31,296 nucleotides of DNA from a virus, in IMG/VR virus record IMGVR_UViG_3300023179_000344, positions 1 through 31,296 of that record; one strand, given 5' to 3'. The translations under genes and the position numbers were made by a program. Within the stretch, counting starts at the first letter, position 1; each line of letters begins with the position of its first letter. The notes under the pieces were generated by a model. That model was not told where the DNA came from, did not search any database, and saw nothing but the letters and a program-made list of their open reading frames with translations. This document shows positions 17,359 through 24,251 of this stretch, in pieces.

Positions 17359-18356
17359 TCAAACCACCGTTTTGTTTGTAATTTAATTTTTAAACTACTA
17401 TTTTCTACACTTTGTAAAATACTTTTCATAGTGAAGGTATGACCATACTTAGCAACACTGTCTGCAACATCTTTAATACCATCACCCCAATCTGGAAATG
17501 CTACTCCCCAACCATACTTTAGCGCAGCATTAACCATTGCGTGGCCAGCTTTGTCACGATCAGGAACAACAATGATATCACGATCAAGTGTTTCAATAAC
17601 ATCGGCTTGCGTGTCATTGATTTCATTACTACAAATTGCAAGTGCACCAATAGCAACTGCATCAAGCAATCCTTCAACAACAATACAAAACTTTGCGTTT
17701 TTAAGTTGTTTATCATATCCCCATATCATATTACTTGGATAGTTGGAAAAATATTTTATCTTCTTCTTACCATCTTCAAATAATCTACCACTGAAACCCA
17801 TGGGTTTATTGTTCCAAGTAAATGGAACTAACACACGGTTGCGCAATGACGCATCATCTGTCCAATGAAACTCATGCAACTTATCACCAAAACCACGAGC
17901 ATCAAGATAACGAATAGCGGTTTCCAAACTGTTATAATCTTCTTCATTGATATATCCATCATTTAACCAACTTGTAATAGGACGACCAGGACAAGGATCA
18001 CGTGGTTCATAGGTAGGTAACTCACGTGTTTCAACTACAACTGGTTCTGCGGTCTCTTGGCTGATAGCAAATAGCGCAAGACGACCTACAAGGTCTTCAC
18101 CCATACCAAGCCAGTTCATCCAACGCCGCATTTTATAACTTAAACGACGACCTGGCTGCCAACTACAAGTATAGTGACAATTGAAACAATGATAATTGAT
18201 ACCGCCTTCTAGTGTTTGGTGAACACCACCACGACCACGAGTATCGGACTCGTGTCCCAAATGCTGACAGCATGGCGCATTAAAGCTAATCCACCCACTT
18301 GGGGTAGATTTCTTCTTCCATGGCAAATGGTTCAGTATTTGGTTGGTAATTTCCAT
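17355..18356 (-). CDS. DNA primase (DnaG/gp61-type, zinc-binding plus Toprim)
   Basis: A 333-residue primase that makes RNA primers for lagging-strand synthesis. Residues 25-65 form a zinc-binding domain with CCQHLGH (C29, C30, H32/H35) and CFNC (C57, C60). The Toprim core follows: FCIVVEGLLDAVAIGAL gives the catalytic Glu and IIVVPDRDKAGH gives the D-x-D metal pair. Length suits T4-like phage primases, which are shorter than DnaG because they lack a large helicase-binding domain. Its sigma-70 promoter (TTGACA, 17 bases, TATATT) ends 6 bases before the ATG without a ribosome-binding site, so leaderless early expression is predicted. Confidence 0.92.
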   Translation of the reverse strand: MEITNQILNHLPWKKKSTPSGWISFNAPCCQHLGHESDTRGRGGVHQTLEGGINYHCFNCHYTCSWQPGRRLSYKMRRWMNWLGMGEDLVGRLALFAISQETAEPVVVETRELPTYEPRDPCPGRPITSWLNDGYINEEDYNSLETAIRYLDARGFGDKLHEFHWTDDASLRNRVLVPFTWNNKPMGFSGRLFEDGKKKIKYFSNYPSNMIWGYDKQLKNAKFCIVVEGLLDAVAIGALAICSNEINDTQADVIETLDRDIIVVPDRDKAGHAMVNAALKYGWGVAFPDWGDGIKDVADSVAKYGHTFTMKSILQSVENSSLKIKLQTKRWFD

Positions 18357-18362
18357 TTAAGT

Positions 18363-18391
18363 AATATAACAGATTTATGGCAATCTGTCAA
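18363..18391 (-). promoter_or_regulatory. Sigma-70 promoter of the primase gene, leaderless arrangement
   Basis: The minus strand reads TTGACA (18386-18391), a 17-base spacer and TATATT (18363-18368). The -10 box ends 6 bases before the ATG at 18356, so transcription should begin at the start codon itself. Confidence 0.75.
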
Positions 18392-19176
18392 GGACGATAA
18401 TAAATGTAATTCATCTGACCGCTAATTTGACTTACTTTAAATCTTACAGCACGATATTTGCCTTGGAAATTAAAATAATTACTACCACTGACATTTGCAC
18501 AATTAGCATAACTTATAGTTGTAAAACTGTTAGAATCAACCACACTCTTTGCATCCATACTTGCTTGTAACTGAATATTGCCAGTAAAAGCATTAGAATT
18601 ATATTGCACAGTCTGATATACGGCACTACCACGAACATAATTTGCGGTCAGGAAGCTACTACTGTATGCAACATTTACATAATTTGTATCACTGTTATTG
18701 CTGTATGTAAAGTTGTTAGCACTATAGCTTGGTGTAAACTGTGGATATACTGAATCTTGTATTCTTGCTTGACCTTGTGCCTGATAGTTGTCATCGCTAT
18801 AAACAATTTCTTGTTCACCTTCACCATTTGTGGCAACAATACTATAATTATATAATCCTGCATTTATATTGTCAAGCAAACTGCCTTCAATAAGACAAGT
18901 TGCTACACCATCACGTGTATAAACAAGGTCAAGATTACGTGAAAACACTAATTCTTTTGTAGTGCTATCAATTAAATTAAATAAAACTGTGCTTTGTAAA
19001 AGGCTCACAGGTTTTTGATCATTATTTTTAATAACGAACTTAAATCTATTATCTACACCTTTATAGATTTGTAATGGCTTGGCGTAAAACAACTGATTCT
19101 CCCTGTGTAATGCAAGGTCGCTGTTCTTTACAACAGTTATAATTTGTTGATATAAATAACCTGAAATTTGCTGCAA
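18388..19176 (-). CDS. Virion structural protein, baseplate/fibre-like
   Basis: A 262-residue protein with two parts. Residues 35-115 look like an immunoglobulin-type or BppU-N-like beta domain (FKFVIKNNDQKPVSLLQSTV, then LDNINAGLYNYSIVA), common in baseplate proteins. The second half is a Ser/Asn/Tyr-rich beta region (YSANNFTYSNNSDTNYVNVA) ending in YRAVRFKVSQISG. There is no signal peptide. The frame begins with TTG at 19176 behind AAAGGG, with a possible AATAAATA late promoter at 19195-19202. A virion role is likely from composition; the exact place in the particle is unknown. Confidence 0.75.
   Translation of the reverse strand: MQQISGYLYQQIITVVKNSDLALHRENQLFYAKPLQIYKGVDNRFKFVIKNNDQKPVSLLQSTVLFNLIDSTTKELVFSRNLDLVYTRDGVATCLIEGSLLDNINAGLYNYSIVATNGEGEQEIVYSDDNYQAQGQARIQDSVYPQFTPSYSANNFTYSNNSDTNYVNVAYSSSFLTANYVRGSAVYQTVQYNSNAFTGNIQLQASMDAKSVVDSNSFTTISYANCANVSGSNYFNFQGKYRAVRFKVSQISGQMNYIYYRP
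19151..19158 (+). promoter_or_regulatory. T4-type late promoter TATAAATA directed at the 19203-19577 gene
   Basis: A perfect plus-strand TATAAATA lies 44 bases before the ATG at 19203. It falls inside the first codons of the divergent gene ending at 19176, so part of the match could be coding coincidence. No other promoter for the plus-strand gene is evident. Confidence 0.5.
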
Positions 19177-19194
19177 CTAATGGACCCTTTTTAA

Positions 19195-19202
19195 TATTTA
19201 TT
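19195..19202 (-). promoter_or_regulatory. Possible late promoter AATAAATA directed at the 18388-19176 gene
   Basis: The minus-strand octamer AATAAATA lies 18 bases before the TTG start at 19176, with AAAGGG between them as ribosome-binding site. It faces away from the TATAAATA at 19151, so two late promoters would overlap divergently. Confidence 0.45.
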
Positions 19203-19577
19203 ATGAGTTTTTCACTGGAACAAATGCTTGAACAATATCCGTTCTTAAGTTATATAAAATACCCCACTGCGGATTTTATTGGAATTATTCAAAATTTTGA
19301 TGGAGATATTGTTTCAATGTATGCCTTTAACAAATTAAAAACCGAAGATGATAAACGTGGATTTCTTGAAGCAGCAGAAATATGGTGGTGGGAAAGTAAT
19401 CGGTTAATACCGATCAATATATTCTTAAAACATGGTTGGGACAAATATCGTTACAGCACAGTAACACTAACTACAAAAGATATAAGAGAACAATGTGGAC
19501 ATATTGTAAGCATTGCTAAACTTGCAGAACGCAGAACAAAACGTAGAGTTGTACAGTTAGTTAAACGACTAGGTTAA
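19203..19577 (+). CDS. Conserved-type hypothetical protein
   Basis: A 124-residue protein starting MSFSLEQMLEQYPFLSYIKY. It is rich in Trp and charged residues (EAAEIWWWESNRLIPINIFL) and ends in a basic helix (ERRTKRRVVQLVKRL) that could contact nucleic acid. No family name can be given. It lies alone on the plus strand among minus-strand genes, has a TATAAATA late box upstream, and its 3' end overlaps the convergent DnaE-like core gene by 9 bases. No ribosome-binding site is evident before the ATG. Confidence 0.72.
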   Translation: MSFSLEQMLEQYPFLSYIKYPTADFIGIIQNFDGDIVSMYAFNKLKTEDDKRGFLEAAEIWWWESNRLIPINIFLKHGWDKYRYSTVTLTTKDIREQCGHIVSIAKLAERRTKRRVVQLVKRLG

Positions 19578-20117
19578 TAAGTTCATATGAACCATTACTA
19601 ATTGTGCATAGCCATAGGCATGTGCTTTCTTAAAATAATAGCCTTCATTTGGTTTTACCCAAATCTCATCAGCTATTTCTCGCCATCGTTTTCCGATAAG
19701 ATATCGTTTTGATGGACGAATGATTGCCAATACCATAGCCAACTGATCCATTGTAGTAGGAAGATGTTGTTGTAAGACATCAAAATGATTTGATAGATGA
19801 ATAAGTTTGGCAACGAAATCTTTCTCCTTTAATAATTCCCACTGTGGTTCACGCTTACAGAGTTCGTCAAGATGCTCGTTACTGCGAACTGAATTATAAA
19901 CGTGAACATTCAGTAGGTCAAGTTTCATATAACCTAATTCTTCTGCCGTATCATAATCAACGTTACTTAATCCTGTAACAGGATTGAACGGAATAGGATT
20001 GACATAGACTCCAGTGTTGTGCTTGACAACAGCACCGTCACGGCGTATAGACGCAGGAACATGCTTGATAAGTTTCAAGATATCCTCACGGTTTCCAAAG
20101 TCTATATCAATATCCAC
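19569..20117 (-). CDS. Miniature DnaE-like (C-family polymerase palm) protein
   Basis: A 182-residue protein aligning in order with the core of DNA polymerase III alpha. MDIDIDF at the very start matches the catalytic DIDIDF (D2 and D4). RRDGAVVKHNTGVYV matches the DnaE R-x-x-G-x-HAAG region. LGYMKLDLLNVHVYNSV supplies the third catalytic Asp (D67). MVLAIIRPSKR matches ALYRPGP, and YYFKKAHAYGYAQLVMVHM matches the FNKSHA helix. It lacks the GSAAGS segment, PHP and OB domains. The GTG start directly follows the stop of the upstream gene. It may be a non-catalytic regulator or a minimal enzyme. The same phage also carries a larger DnaE-like protein at 12911-14611. Confidence 0.78.
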   Translation of the reverse strand: MDIDIDFGNREDILKLIKHVPASIRRDGAVVKHNTGVYVNPIPFNPVTGLSNVDYDTAEELGYMKLDLLNVHVYNSVRSNEHLDELCKREPQWELLKEKDFVAKLIHLSNHFDVLQQHLPTTMDQLAMVLAIIRPSKRYLIGKRWREIADEIWVKPNEGYYFKKAHAYGYAQLVMVHMNLLT

Positions 20118-20852
20118 TTAACAACCAGCCTTTTCTAATATCTGCCTTGCAAGTTCTGCTTCTGCGGCATGTATTTTTAACTTGCGTTCCCAAAATGGTG
20201 GATCAATCCAAGGTAGTGCAAGTGTAACTTGTTCTTCATTTAATTGTCCAAGTTTTTCTATACCATTGTCACAGCAATAAATTACCCAAGGACTAATCCG
20301 ACCATGAACAATGTGATTTAAGAAACGACTTGTGCTTATCTTTTTAAAGTAATCATTAAACGCTATAATGTCATCTTTAGTTTCTTCTGCCCAACGTTGC
20401 ATAGTTTCAACACTACGCTCTAATGCTTCATCATATTTTTCAGTTCTAACATATTCCCACAGATATGATTCATAAATTTTATCACGTGTCCAACTATCAA
20501 GTTTGTATTTGCTTGTTAGCACATAATCTATAAATTTATTAACATTAATTGCATCAATCGCATTACAGTGACGACCAAATTTTACAAATCCTTGATATAG
20601 TGAACTACTGCAAAAGTCTTCATATGTTTTAAGTTTAGCACTGCCTTGGGTTAATTCATAAAACCTTATCCAAGCAATATAACCAATACGCACACCTTTT
20701 TCATTCTTTTGATTTTCACGGCGTTTTGGTTCGCATTGATGAACTACAAGACTGTTTTCACGAGTGAAAGCAAGTCCGCAGTATTTGCAAACAAATTCTC
20801 CAGACTTAACATCTTTAGCCGCTTCAATTGCAATTTTATGTAGTTCTTTCAT
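20118..20852 (-). CDS. Zinc-finger protein, conserved hypothetical
   Basis: A 244-residue protein. Residues 20-40 carry a C2H2/C2HC-like finger, CKYCGLAFTRENSLVVHQC (C-x2-C-x12-H-x-C). The remainder is helical with several Trp and Tyr (GVRIGYIAWIRFYELTQGSA, AKLKTYEDFCSSSLYQGFVK). I recall similar proteins as hypotheticals in marine T4-like phages, but know no function. A single finger suggests binding DNA, RNA or a protein partner. It abuts the mini-DnaE gene downstream with no spacer and overlaps the deacetylase gene upstream by 17 bases. The constant pairing with a polymerase-like core would fit a replication or late-transcription role, which is inference. Confidence 0.78.
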   Translation of the reverse strand: MKELHKIAIEAAKDVKSGEFVCKYCGLAFTRENSLVVHQCEPKRRENQKNEKGVRIGYIAWIRFYELTQGSAKLKTYEDFCSSSLYQGFVKFGRHCNAIDAINVNKFIDYVLTSKYKLDSWTRDKIYESYLWEYVRTEKYDEALERSVETMQRWAEETKDDIIAFNDYFKKISTSRFLNHIVHGRISPWVIYCCDNGIEKLGQLNEEQVTLALPWIDPPFWERKLKIHAAEAELARQILEKAGC

Positions 20853-21375
20853 TTAATAATTCTTTTGCTTCATTTGTAATATAATACTTAAATGTGCTAT
20901 TGTCAAATCCTAATAACACATCTTTATGTAGCGGTAATTCATAAGCATTGTATGGTTCGATATGAATAATTTCATTATAATACTGTGGAAAATTACCAAA
21001 ATAAACTTTTGGTTTGACAATATCAGTAACAGATTCATTAATAAATCTATGGTGTAAATGTCCATATTCACCAAGGTGATTGTGTGTTAATATAAGATCA
21101 TGTTGACTGCAATGATAATGCAAAAATTTTTCAGCATCTTTACCATCAAAACCTAATTCATTATTCTTTACCAACTCCCAGTTATCAGTAAATCCACCAA
21201 ATTGTGTTTCAACTCCATATTTGTCCCAGAAATTTTTCATTTCATTAGCACGTTCATCAAAGAAATTGTATGTAAGATAAACAATTTTCCAATCATAATG
21301 TTGATATTTTCTTATAAAACCCCAACCAAAAATTACACAATCATCAGGATGAGCAACTATACATATGGCTTTCAT
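20836..21375 (-). CDS. PIG-L/LmbE family de-N-acetylase
   Basis: A 179-residue zinc-dependent deacetylase of the LmbE/PIG-L family, which removes acetyl from N-acetylglucosamine-type sugars. The signature AHPDDC lies at residues 8-13, with H9 and D12 as probable metal ligands and D11 as base; the usual final Glu is replaced by Cys. The second motif, THNHLGEYGHLHH (97-109), gives the third ligand and matches the HGEYGHPDH pattern. It is a single-domain protein of slightly short length with no signal peptide, so it acts in the cytoplasm. Its start overlaps the glycosyltransferase-like gene by 4 bases (ATGA), suggesting that one enzyme adds a sugar and the other trims it. Confidence 0.88.
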   Translation of the reverse strand: MKAICIVAHPDDCVIFGWGFIRKYQHYDWKIVYLTYNFFDERANEMKNFWDKYGVETQFGGFTDNWELVKNNELGFDGKDAEKFLHYHCSQHDLILTHNHLGEYGHLHHRFINESVTDIVKPKVYFGNFPQYYNEIIHIEPYNAYELPLHKDVLLGFDNSTFKYYITNEAKELLNERTT

Positions 21376-22211
21376 ATGCGGTCCTTTACAAATTCATCCC
21401 ATGCAAAGCGTTGGTCAGCATCAAGTAGTTTATATGCACGTGGATGTATGCTTGCAGTGAGTGCCTTATCGTCTCCTTGTAATTTAACAAACCAATTATA
21501 AAAATTATCTACTTCCCAATCTGCAAGATTATAAACACTAAATTGCTGCTTGCCACTATATAAATCATCAAATAAGTTATTTTTGCTTATCCATGCACTA
21601 TAACATAAAAACTCTGTGATACCGTAAGTATCAGGATTTACTTTACTTGGAAATTGGCAATTGCTTTCAAACCATTCTACAAAGTTTGGTTCATTCATGA
21701 CCATATCACGCATGGCATGAGTATAAGCAAGAAAAGGAACACCAGCAGGACTGATCCAGTTAAAATTTGTAATATTATATTTTTGCTTTAGAAATTGTAA
21801 ACCAGACTGCCAATGTGGACTGTTGCATGTCCAACTTTCACAATGTGCACGATTGTATTGGTCAAATATTTCTTCAATATCAAATGGACGAATAAACCAT
21901 GTCTTGGCATCAAGTATCATGCACCAGTTACTTTCAGCATGTGCTGTACCAAGTATCTTGCATATTTGCTGTGTATACCAACCTGACAGATGTGATGATG
22001 GATAATAACCAAACTCATTGCGGTGAAATATGCGAACTTTATAACCAAGATCGCCATACCAACTTACGTCAATATCGCCATGAGTTAGCGTGTCATCATT
22101 TAATATAACATATATGTTTTGTATTTCATGATCAAAGTAATAAGCCATACTGTATGCTTGAAGTTCAAGCAAATGCAGTTCATTACGATAAACAACAGTT
22201 AGCAAGTCCAT
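21372..22211 (-). CDS. Glycosyltransferase-like protein (DUF6492-like)
   Basis: A 279-residue protein with a GT-A-like opening (MDLLTVVYRNELHLLELQAY, then NIYVILNDD) and a central WCMILDAKTWFIRPF that sits where GT-A enzymes have their DxD metal motif; here it reads DAK, so metal use is uncertain. Later WISPAGVPFLAY and YGITEFLCYSAW resemble acceptor-binding parts of DUF6492-type proteins. It is soluble, without membrane segments. It overlaps the deacetylase gene by 4 bases and follows the small 22214-22429 gene by 2. Likely acceptors are a cell-surface glycan, a virion protein or modified DNA; the sequence does not decide between them. Confidence 0.7.
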   Translation of the reverse strand: MDLLTVVYRNELHLLELQAYSMAYYFDHEIQNIYVILNDDTLTHGDIDVSWYGDLGYKVRIFHRNEFGYYPSSHLSGWYTQQICKILGTAHAESNWCMILDAKTWFIRPFDIEEIFDQYNRAHCESWTCNSPHWQSGLQFLKQKYNITNFNWISPAGVPFLAYTHAMRDMVMNEPNFVEWFESNCQFPSKVNPDTYGITEFLCYSAWISKNNLFDDLYSGKQQFSVYNLADWEVDNFYNWFVKLQGDDKALTASIHPRAYKLLDADQRFAWDEFVKDRI

Positions 22212-22213
22212 TG

Positions 22214-22429
22214 TTACTTTGTGATCTCATGTATAGTTCGTGCTTGCTTTAATAAATCAATAACAGTTGGGTCTTTGCTTTGAAATACTGGTCTCCATTC
22301 TTGCCACCAATTAAATAATTCAACCATTTCAAGTGTAAAATTACAATGTAATTGCTGACCACCAAAAGTGTCACTGATTGTTAACGATGCTATTCTGTAT
22401 TCATTGGTTGTAGAACTTTTAATAGTCAT
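22214..22429 (-). CDS. Hypothetical small protein
   Basis: A 71-residue protein (MTIKSSTTNEYRIASLTISD) with a beta-rich N-terminus and an amphipathic C-terminal helix containing several Trp (LFNWWQEWRPVF). No family is recognised. It overlaps the gp62-like gene by 4 bases (ATGA) and precedes the glycosyltransferase-like gene by 2 bases, so it is certainly part of this operon. The tight coupling to a replication-type gene is the only functional hint. Confidence 0.7.
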   Translation of the reverse strand: MTIKSSTTNEYRIASLTISDTFGGQQLHCNFTLEMVELFNWWQEWRPVFQSKDPTVIDLLKQARTIHEITK

Positions 22430-22887
22430 TTCAACGCCTCTTTAATTTCTTTGTCGCTATATCCACGTTCAACTAACATACCTTTATATTGCTCATCAGT
22501 AATTTTATCAGCAAGAAGTTCTGCTTCATCACTCTTGATATGCGGATATAATTCTAACATCTTTTGAGCACGTTTATTCTTGGCAGTCTTTCCGCTATAT
22601 GCCATCCACTCATGACGATGCTTGCCCATGTTGGGGCTTACAGTGGTCAGCAGCAGCCATTGTAGTTTAGGATGCTTGTTGATATCAAAGAAACGTTTGT
22701 TTACACGTTCATTCATTGCTTGCAGATAATATTGTTGTAATTCTGGAATACCGTTGACTACACTGCCCCAACGCAACATAAGATAGGTAGAGAACTTCTT
22801 GCGTTCTTCATCATTGAGTTCATCATAAAACTCACGATTACGCAAATCAAGTTGTGCCATTTCATAACCAATGTCAAGTTTGTTCAT
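22426..22887 (-). CDS. Possible clamp-loader small subunit (gp62-like)
   Basis: A 153-residue helical protein. The segment FYDELNDEERKKFSTYLMLRW, then NKRFFDINKHPKLQWLLL, resembles what I recall of gp62, the small subunit that helps the gp44 ATPase load the sliding clamp in T4-like phages. The C-terminal half (MLELYPHIKSDEAELLADKI) is a second helical bundle. Neither gp44 nor the clamp gp45 is in view, so the call rests on sequence memory alone and is moderate. It overlaps its neighbours on both sides (14 bases with the nuclease-like gene upstream, 4 bases downstream). Confidence 0.6.
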   Translation of the reverse strand: MNKLDIGYEMAQLDLRNREFYDELNDEERKKFSTYLMLRWGSVVNGIPELQQYYLQAMNERVNKRFFDINKHPKLQWLLLTTVSPNMGKHRHEWMAYSGKTAKNKRAQKMLELYPHIKSDEAELLADKITDEQYKGMLVERGYSDKEIKEALK

Positions 22888-23512
22888 AGAATATTTCTTT
22901 TTCTACATCTAATGCTATTGCAGCTATTTTTCTTATCACAATACCGTTATCTTTTGCAATTAATAAATGTGTTAAATCTTTATAAGAATTAATATCTTTA
23001 TTATTAACTAATACAATGTCTATTCCTTTTTGAATAATTTTTTTATAAATTTTTTCATCATATTCTTGCGTAATTGCTTTGCCATTAGAAAGAATGCTAT
23101 ATTGAAGATCACAAGGTCTCATATACATAAAAAGTTGATGCAAAGAATGATCCGTATACACAATATACCAAGTTTTAGCATTTGTATCCCACTTTGCACC
23201 TAATTTTTTTACCCTATCTTTGTGCTCAAATGGGACATCAAGAATTATTTTATAATTTTGTTTCATATAGCTGTAACTTAAAGTTAATTCATGATATACA
23301 CATTCAATATAGATGTCATATTTTCTAATATAAAAATCACATATAATATTTTGATTAGGATATTTTACTTCATATTCATATGAAAGACCGCTTGGTAGCA
23401 AAAATTTATTCACAAAATCAGCTTCAAATTTACTGCGATATTTTTTACCGTCATTGGCAACAGTTGGAATACCAAAGATAGGTTTTTTTGGTTTTGTTGC
23501 AAGATTAACCAA
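22874..23512 (-). CDS. PD-(D/E)XK nuclease-like domain fused to DUF5710-like module
   Basis: A 212-residue protein with two recognisable parts. Residues 25-75 (YRSKFEADFVNKFLLPSGL, then CDFYIRKYDIYIECV) resemble Vsr/homing-type PD-(D/E)XK nucleases, with a helix Glu, the D of CDF and the E of IEC; the lysine usual after the Glu is replaced by Val, so activity is uncertain. Residues 90-120 (LDVPFEHKDRVKKLGAKWD, then WYIVY) match the DUF5710 module found in phage and plasmid DNA-processing proteins. Its TTG start at 23512 has AGAGG 8 bases upstream and overlaps the upstream gene by 8 bases. It is more AT-rich than its neighbours, consistent with a mobile or acquired nuclease. Confidence 0.7.
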   Translation of the reverse strand: MVNLATKPKKPIFGIPTVANDGKKYRSKFEADFVNKFLLPSGLSYEYEVKYPNQNIICDFYIRKYDIYIECVYHELTLSYSYMKQNYKIILDVPFEHKDRVKKLGAKWDTNAKTWYIVYTDHSLHQLFMYMRPCDLQYSILSNGKAITQEYDEKIYKKIIQKGIDIVLVNNKDINSYKDLTHLLIAKDNGIVIRKIAAIALDVEKEIFYEQT

Positions 23513-23738
23513 GGATTATTCCTCTCCATTCACCTTTTTCGGTTGGTGAAAATATGCCAGCGATGCTGCCATCATTTTTGATTTCTTTTACTTCTTCACT
23601 CGCATAATATAGTGAGCGCAACTGATCTGCCGCATCTTTCAACGTAAGATTAGTCTCGGTGGCTTTAAGTATATCCATCCATTCAATATATTCTTCTGTA
23701 TAATAACGCTTTGGTGGCGAAACTGTTCCAATGCTCAT
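23505..23738 (-). CDS. Hypothetical small protein, first gene of the operon
   Basis: A 77-residue protein (MSIGTVSPPKRYYTEEYIEW) with a helical, acidic middle (LKDAADQLRSLYYASEEVKE). No family is recognised. It is the first gene of the eight-gene operon running down to 19569. A consensus sigma-70 promoter (TTGACA, 17 bases, TATAAT) ends 6 bases before its ATG with no ribosome-binding site, so translation probably starts on a leaderless mRNA. A small leader gene in this position often serves host takeover, but nothing in the sequence shows that. Confidence 0.75.
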   Translation of the reverse strand: MSIGTVSPPKRYYTEEYIEWMDILKATETNLTLKDAADQLRSLYYASEEVKEIKNDGSIAGIFSPTEKGEWRGIILG

Positions 23739-23744
23739 AATAAT

Positions 23745-23773
23745 ATTATACTACACTATATTTTGGATGTCAA
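23745..23773 (-). promoter_or_regulatory. Consensus sigma-70 promoter of the 23738-19569 operon, leaderless arrangement
   Basis: The minus strand reads a perfect TTGACA (23768-23773), a 17-base spacer and a perfect TATAAT (23745-23750). It overlaps the last codons of the 23751-24251 gene, and the -10 box ends 6 bases before the ATG at 23738. This is the best sigma-70 match in the window. Confidence 0.85.
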
Positions 23774-24251
23774 TGGTTTCACTTGCACGACTAATTTCTT
23801 TAACAAAGTATGCACATATTGGCTTTGGTCCGTCAGTTATTGGAATACAAAGTAGCTGACCGTTCTTTAGTTTAGGAAAATACCAGCGCACATCCTGATA
23901 CACATCTTCAATTTCTATGTTCATAAATGCCGCACGGAATGAACTTAGCGGATTAAATGTAAATGCTTGGAATCCACGGTCATTGAGTTTTGTAAGTGGC
24001 AGTGCTTCTAAGTCACCAATTTCTGCTTCGCCAATAAGAATACGCCAATTATATGGCATCATAATTCTGTGTTCACCAATTTTTAAAACCAATGCTGGAT
24101 CATTAAAACTTTCTAAAAATACCAATGGCAAGAAATAATAATCTGCTTCTGGTGGGTTACTGTTATCTAAAACGCAAAATCGTAAATCATCAACTTGGTC
24201 TGGTAAATTATTCATTTCAAATACGGTATTATCAACTGTTAGTATTCTCAC
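23751..24251 (-). CDS. Conserved-type hypothetical protein
   Basis: A 166-residue protein with a mixed alpha/beta look. The block YFLPLVFLESFNDPALVLKI, then PYNWRILIGEAEIGDLEALP and FNPLSSFRAAFMNIEIEDVY, recalls a hypothetical protein of marine T4-like phages; I do not know its function. There is no signal peptide or membrane segment. It overlaps the SGNH-like gene by 4 bases (ATGA), and its 3' end contains the promoter of the next operon. It is the last gene of the uvsW-led operon. Confidence 0.75.
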   Translation of the reverse strand: MRILTVDNTVFEMNNLPDQVDDLRFCVLDNSNPPEADYYFLPLVFLESFNDPALVLKIGEHRIMMPYNWRILIGEAEIGDLEALPLTKLNDRGFQAFTFNPLSSFRAAFMNIEIEDVYQDVRWYFPKLKNGQLLCIPITDGPKPICAYFVKEISRASETIDIQNIV

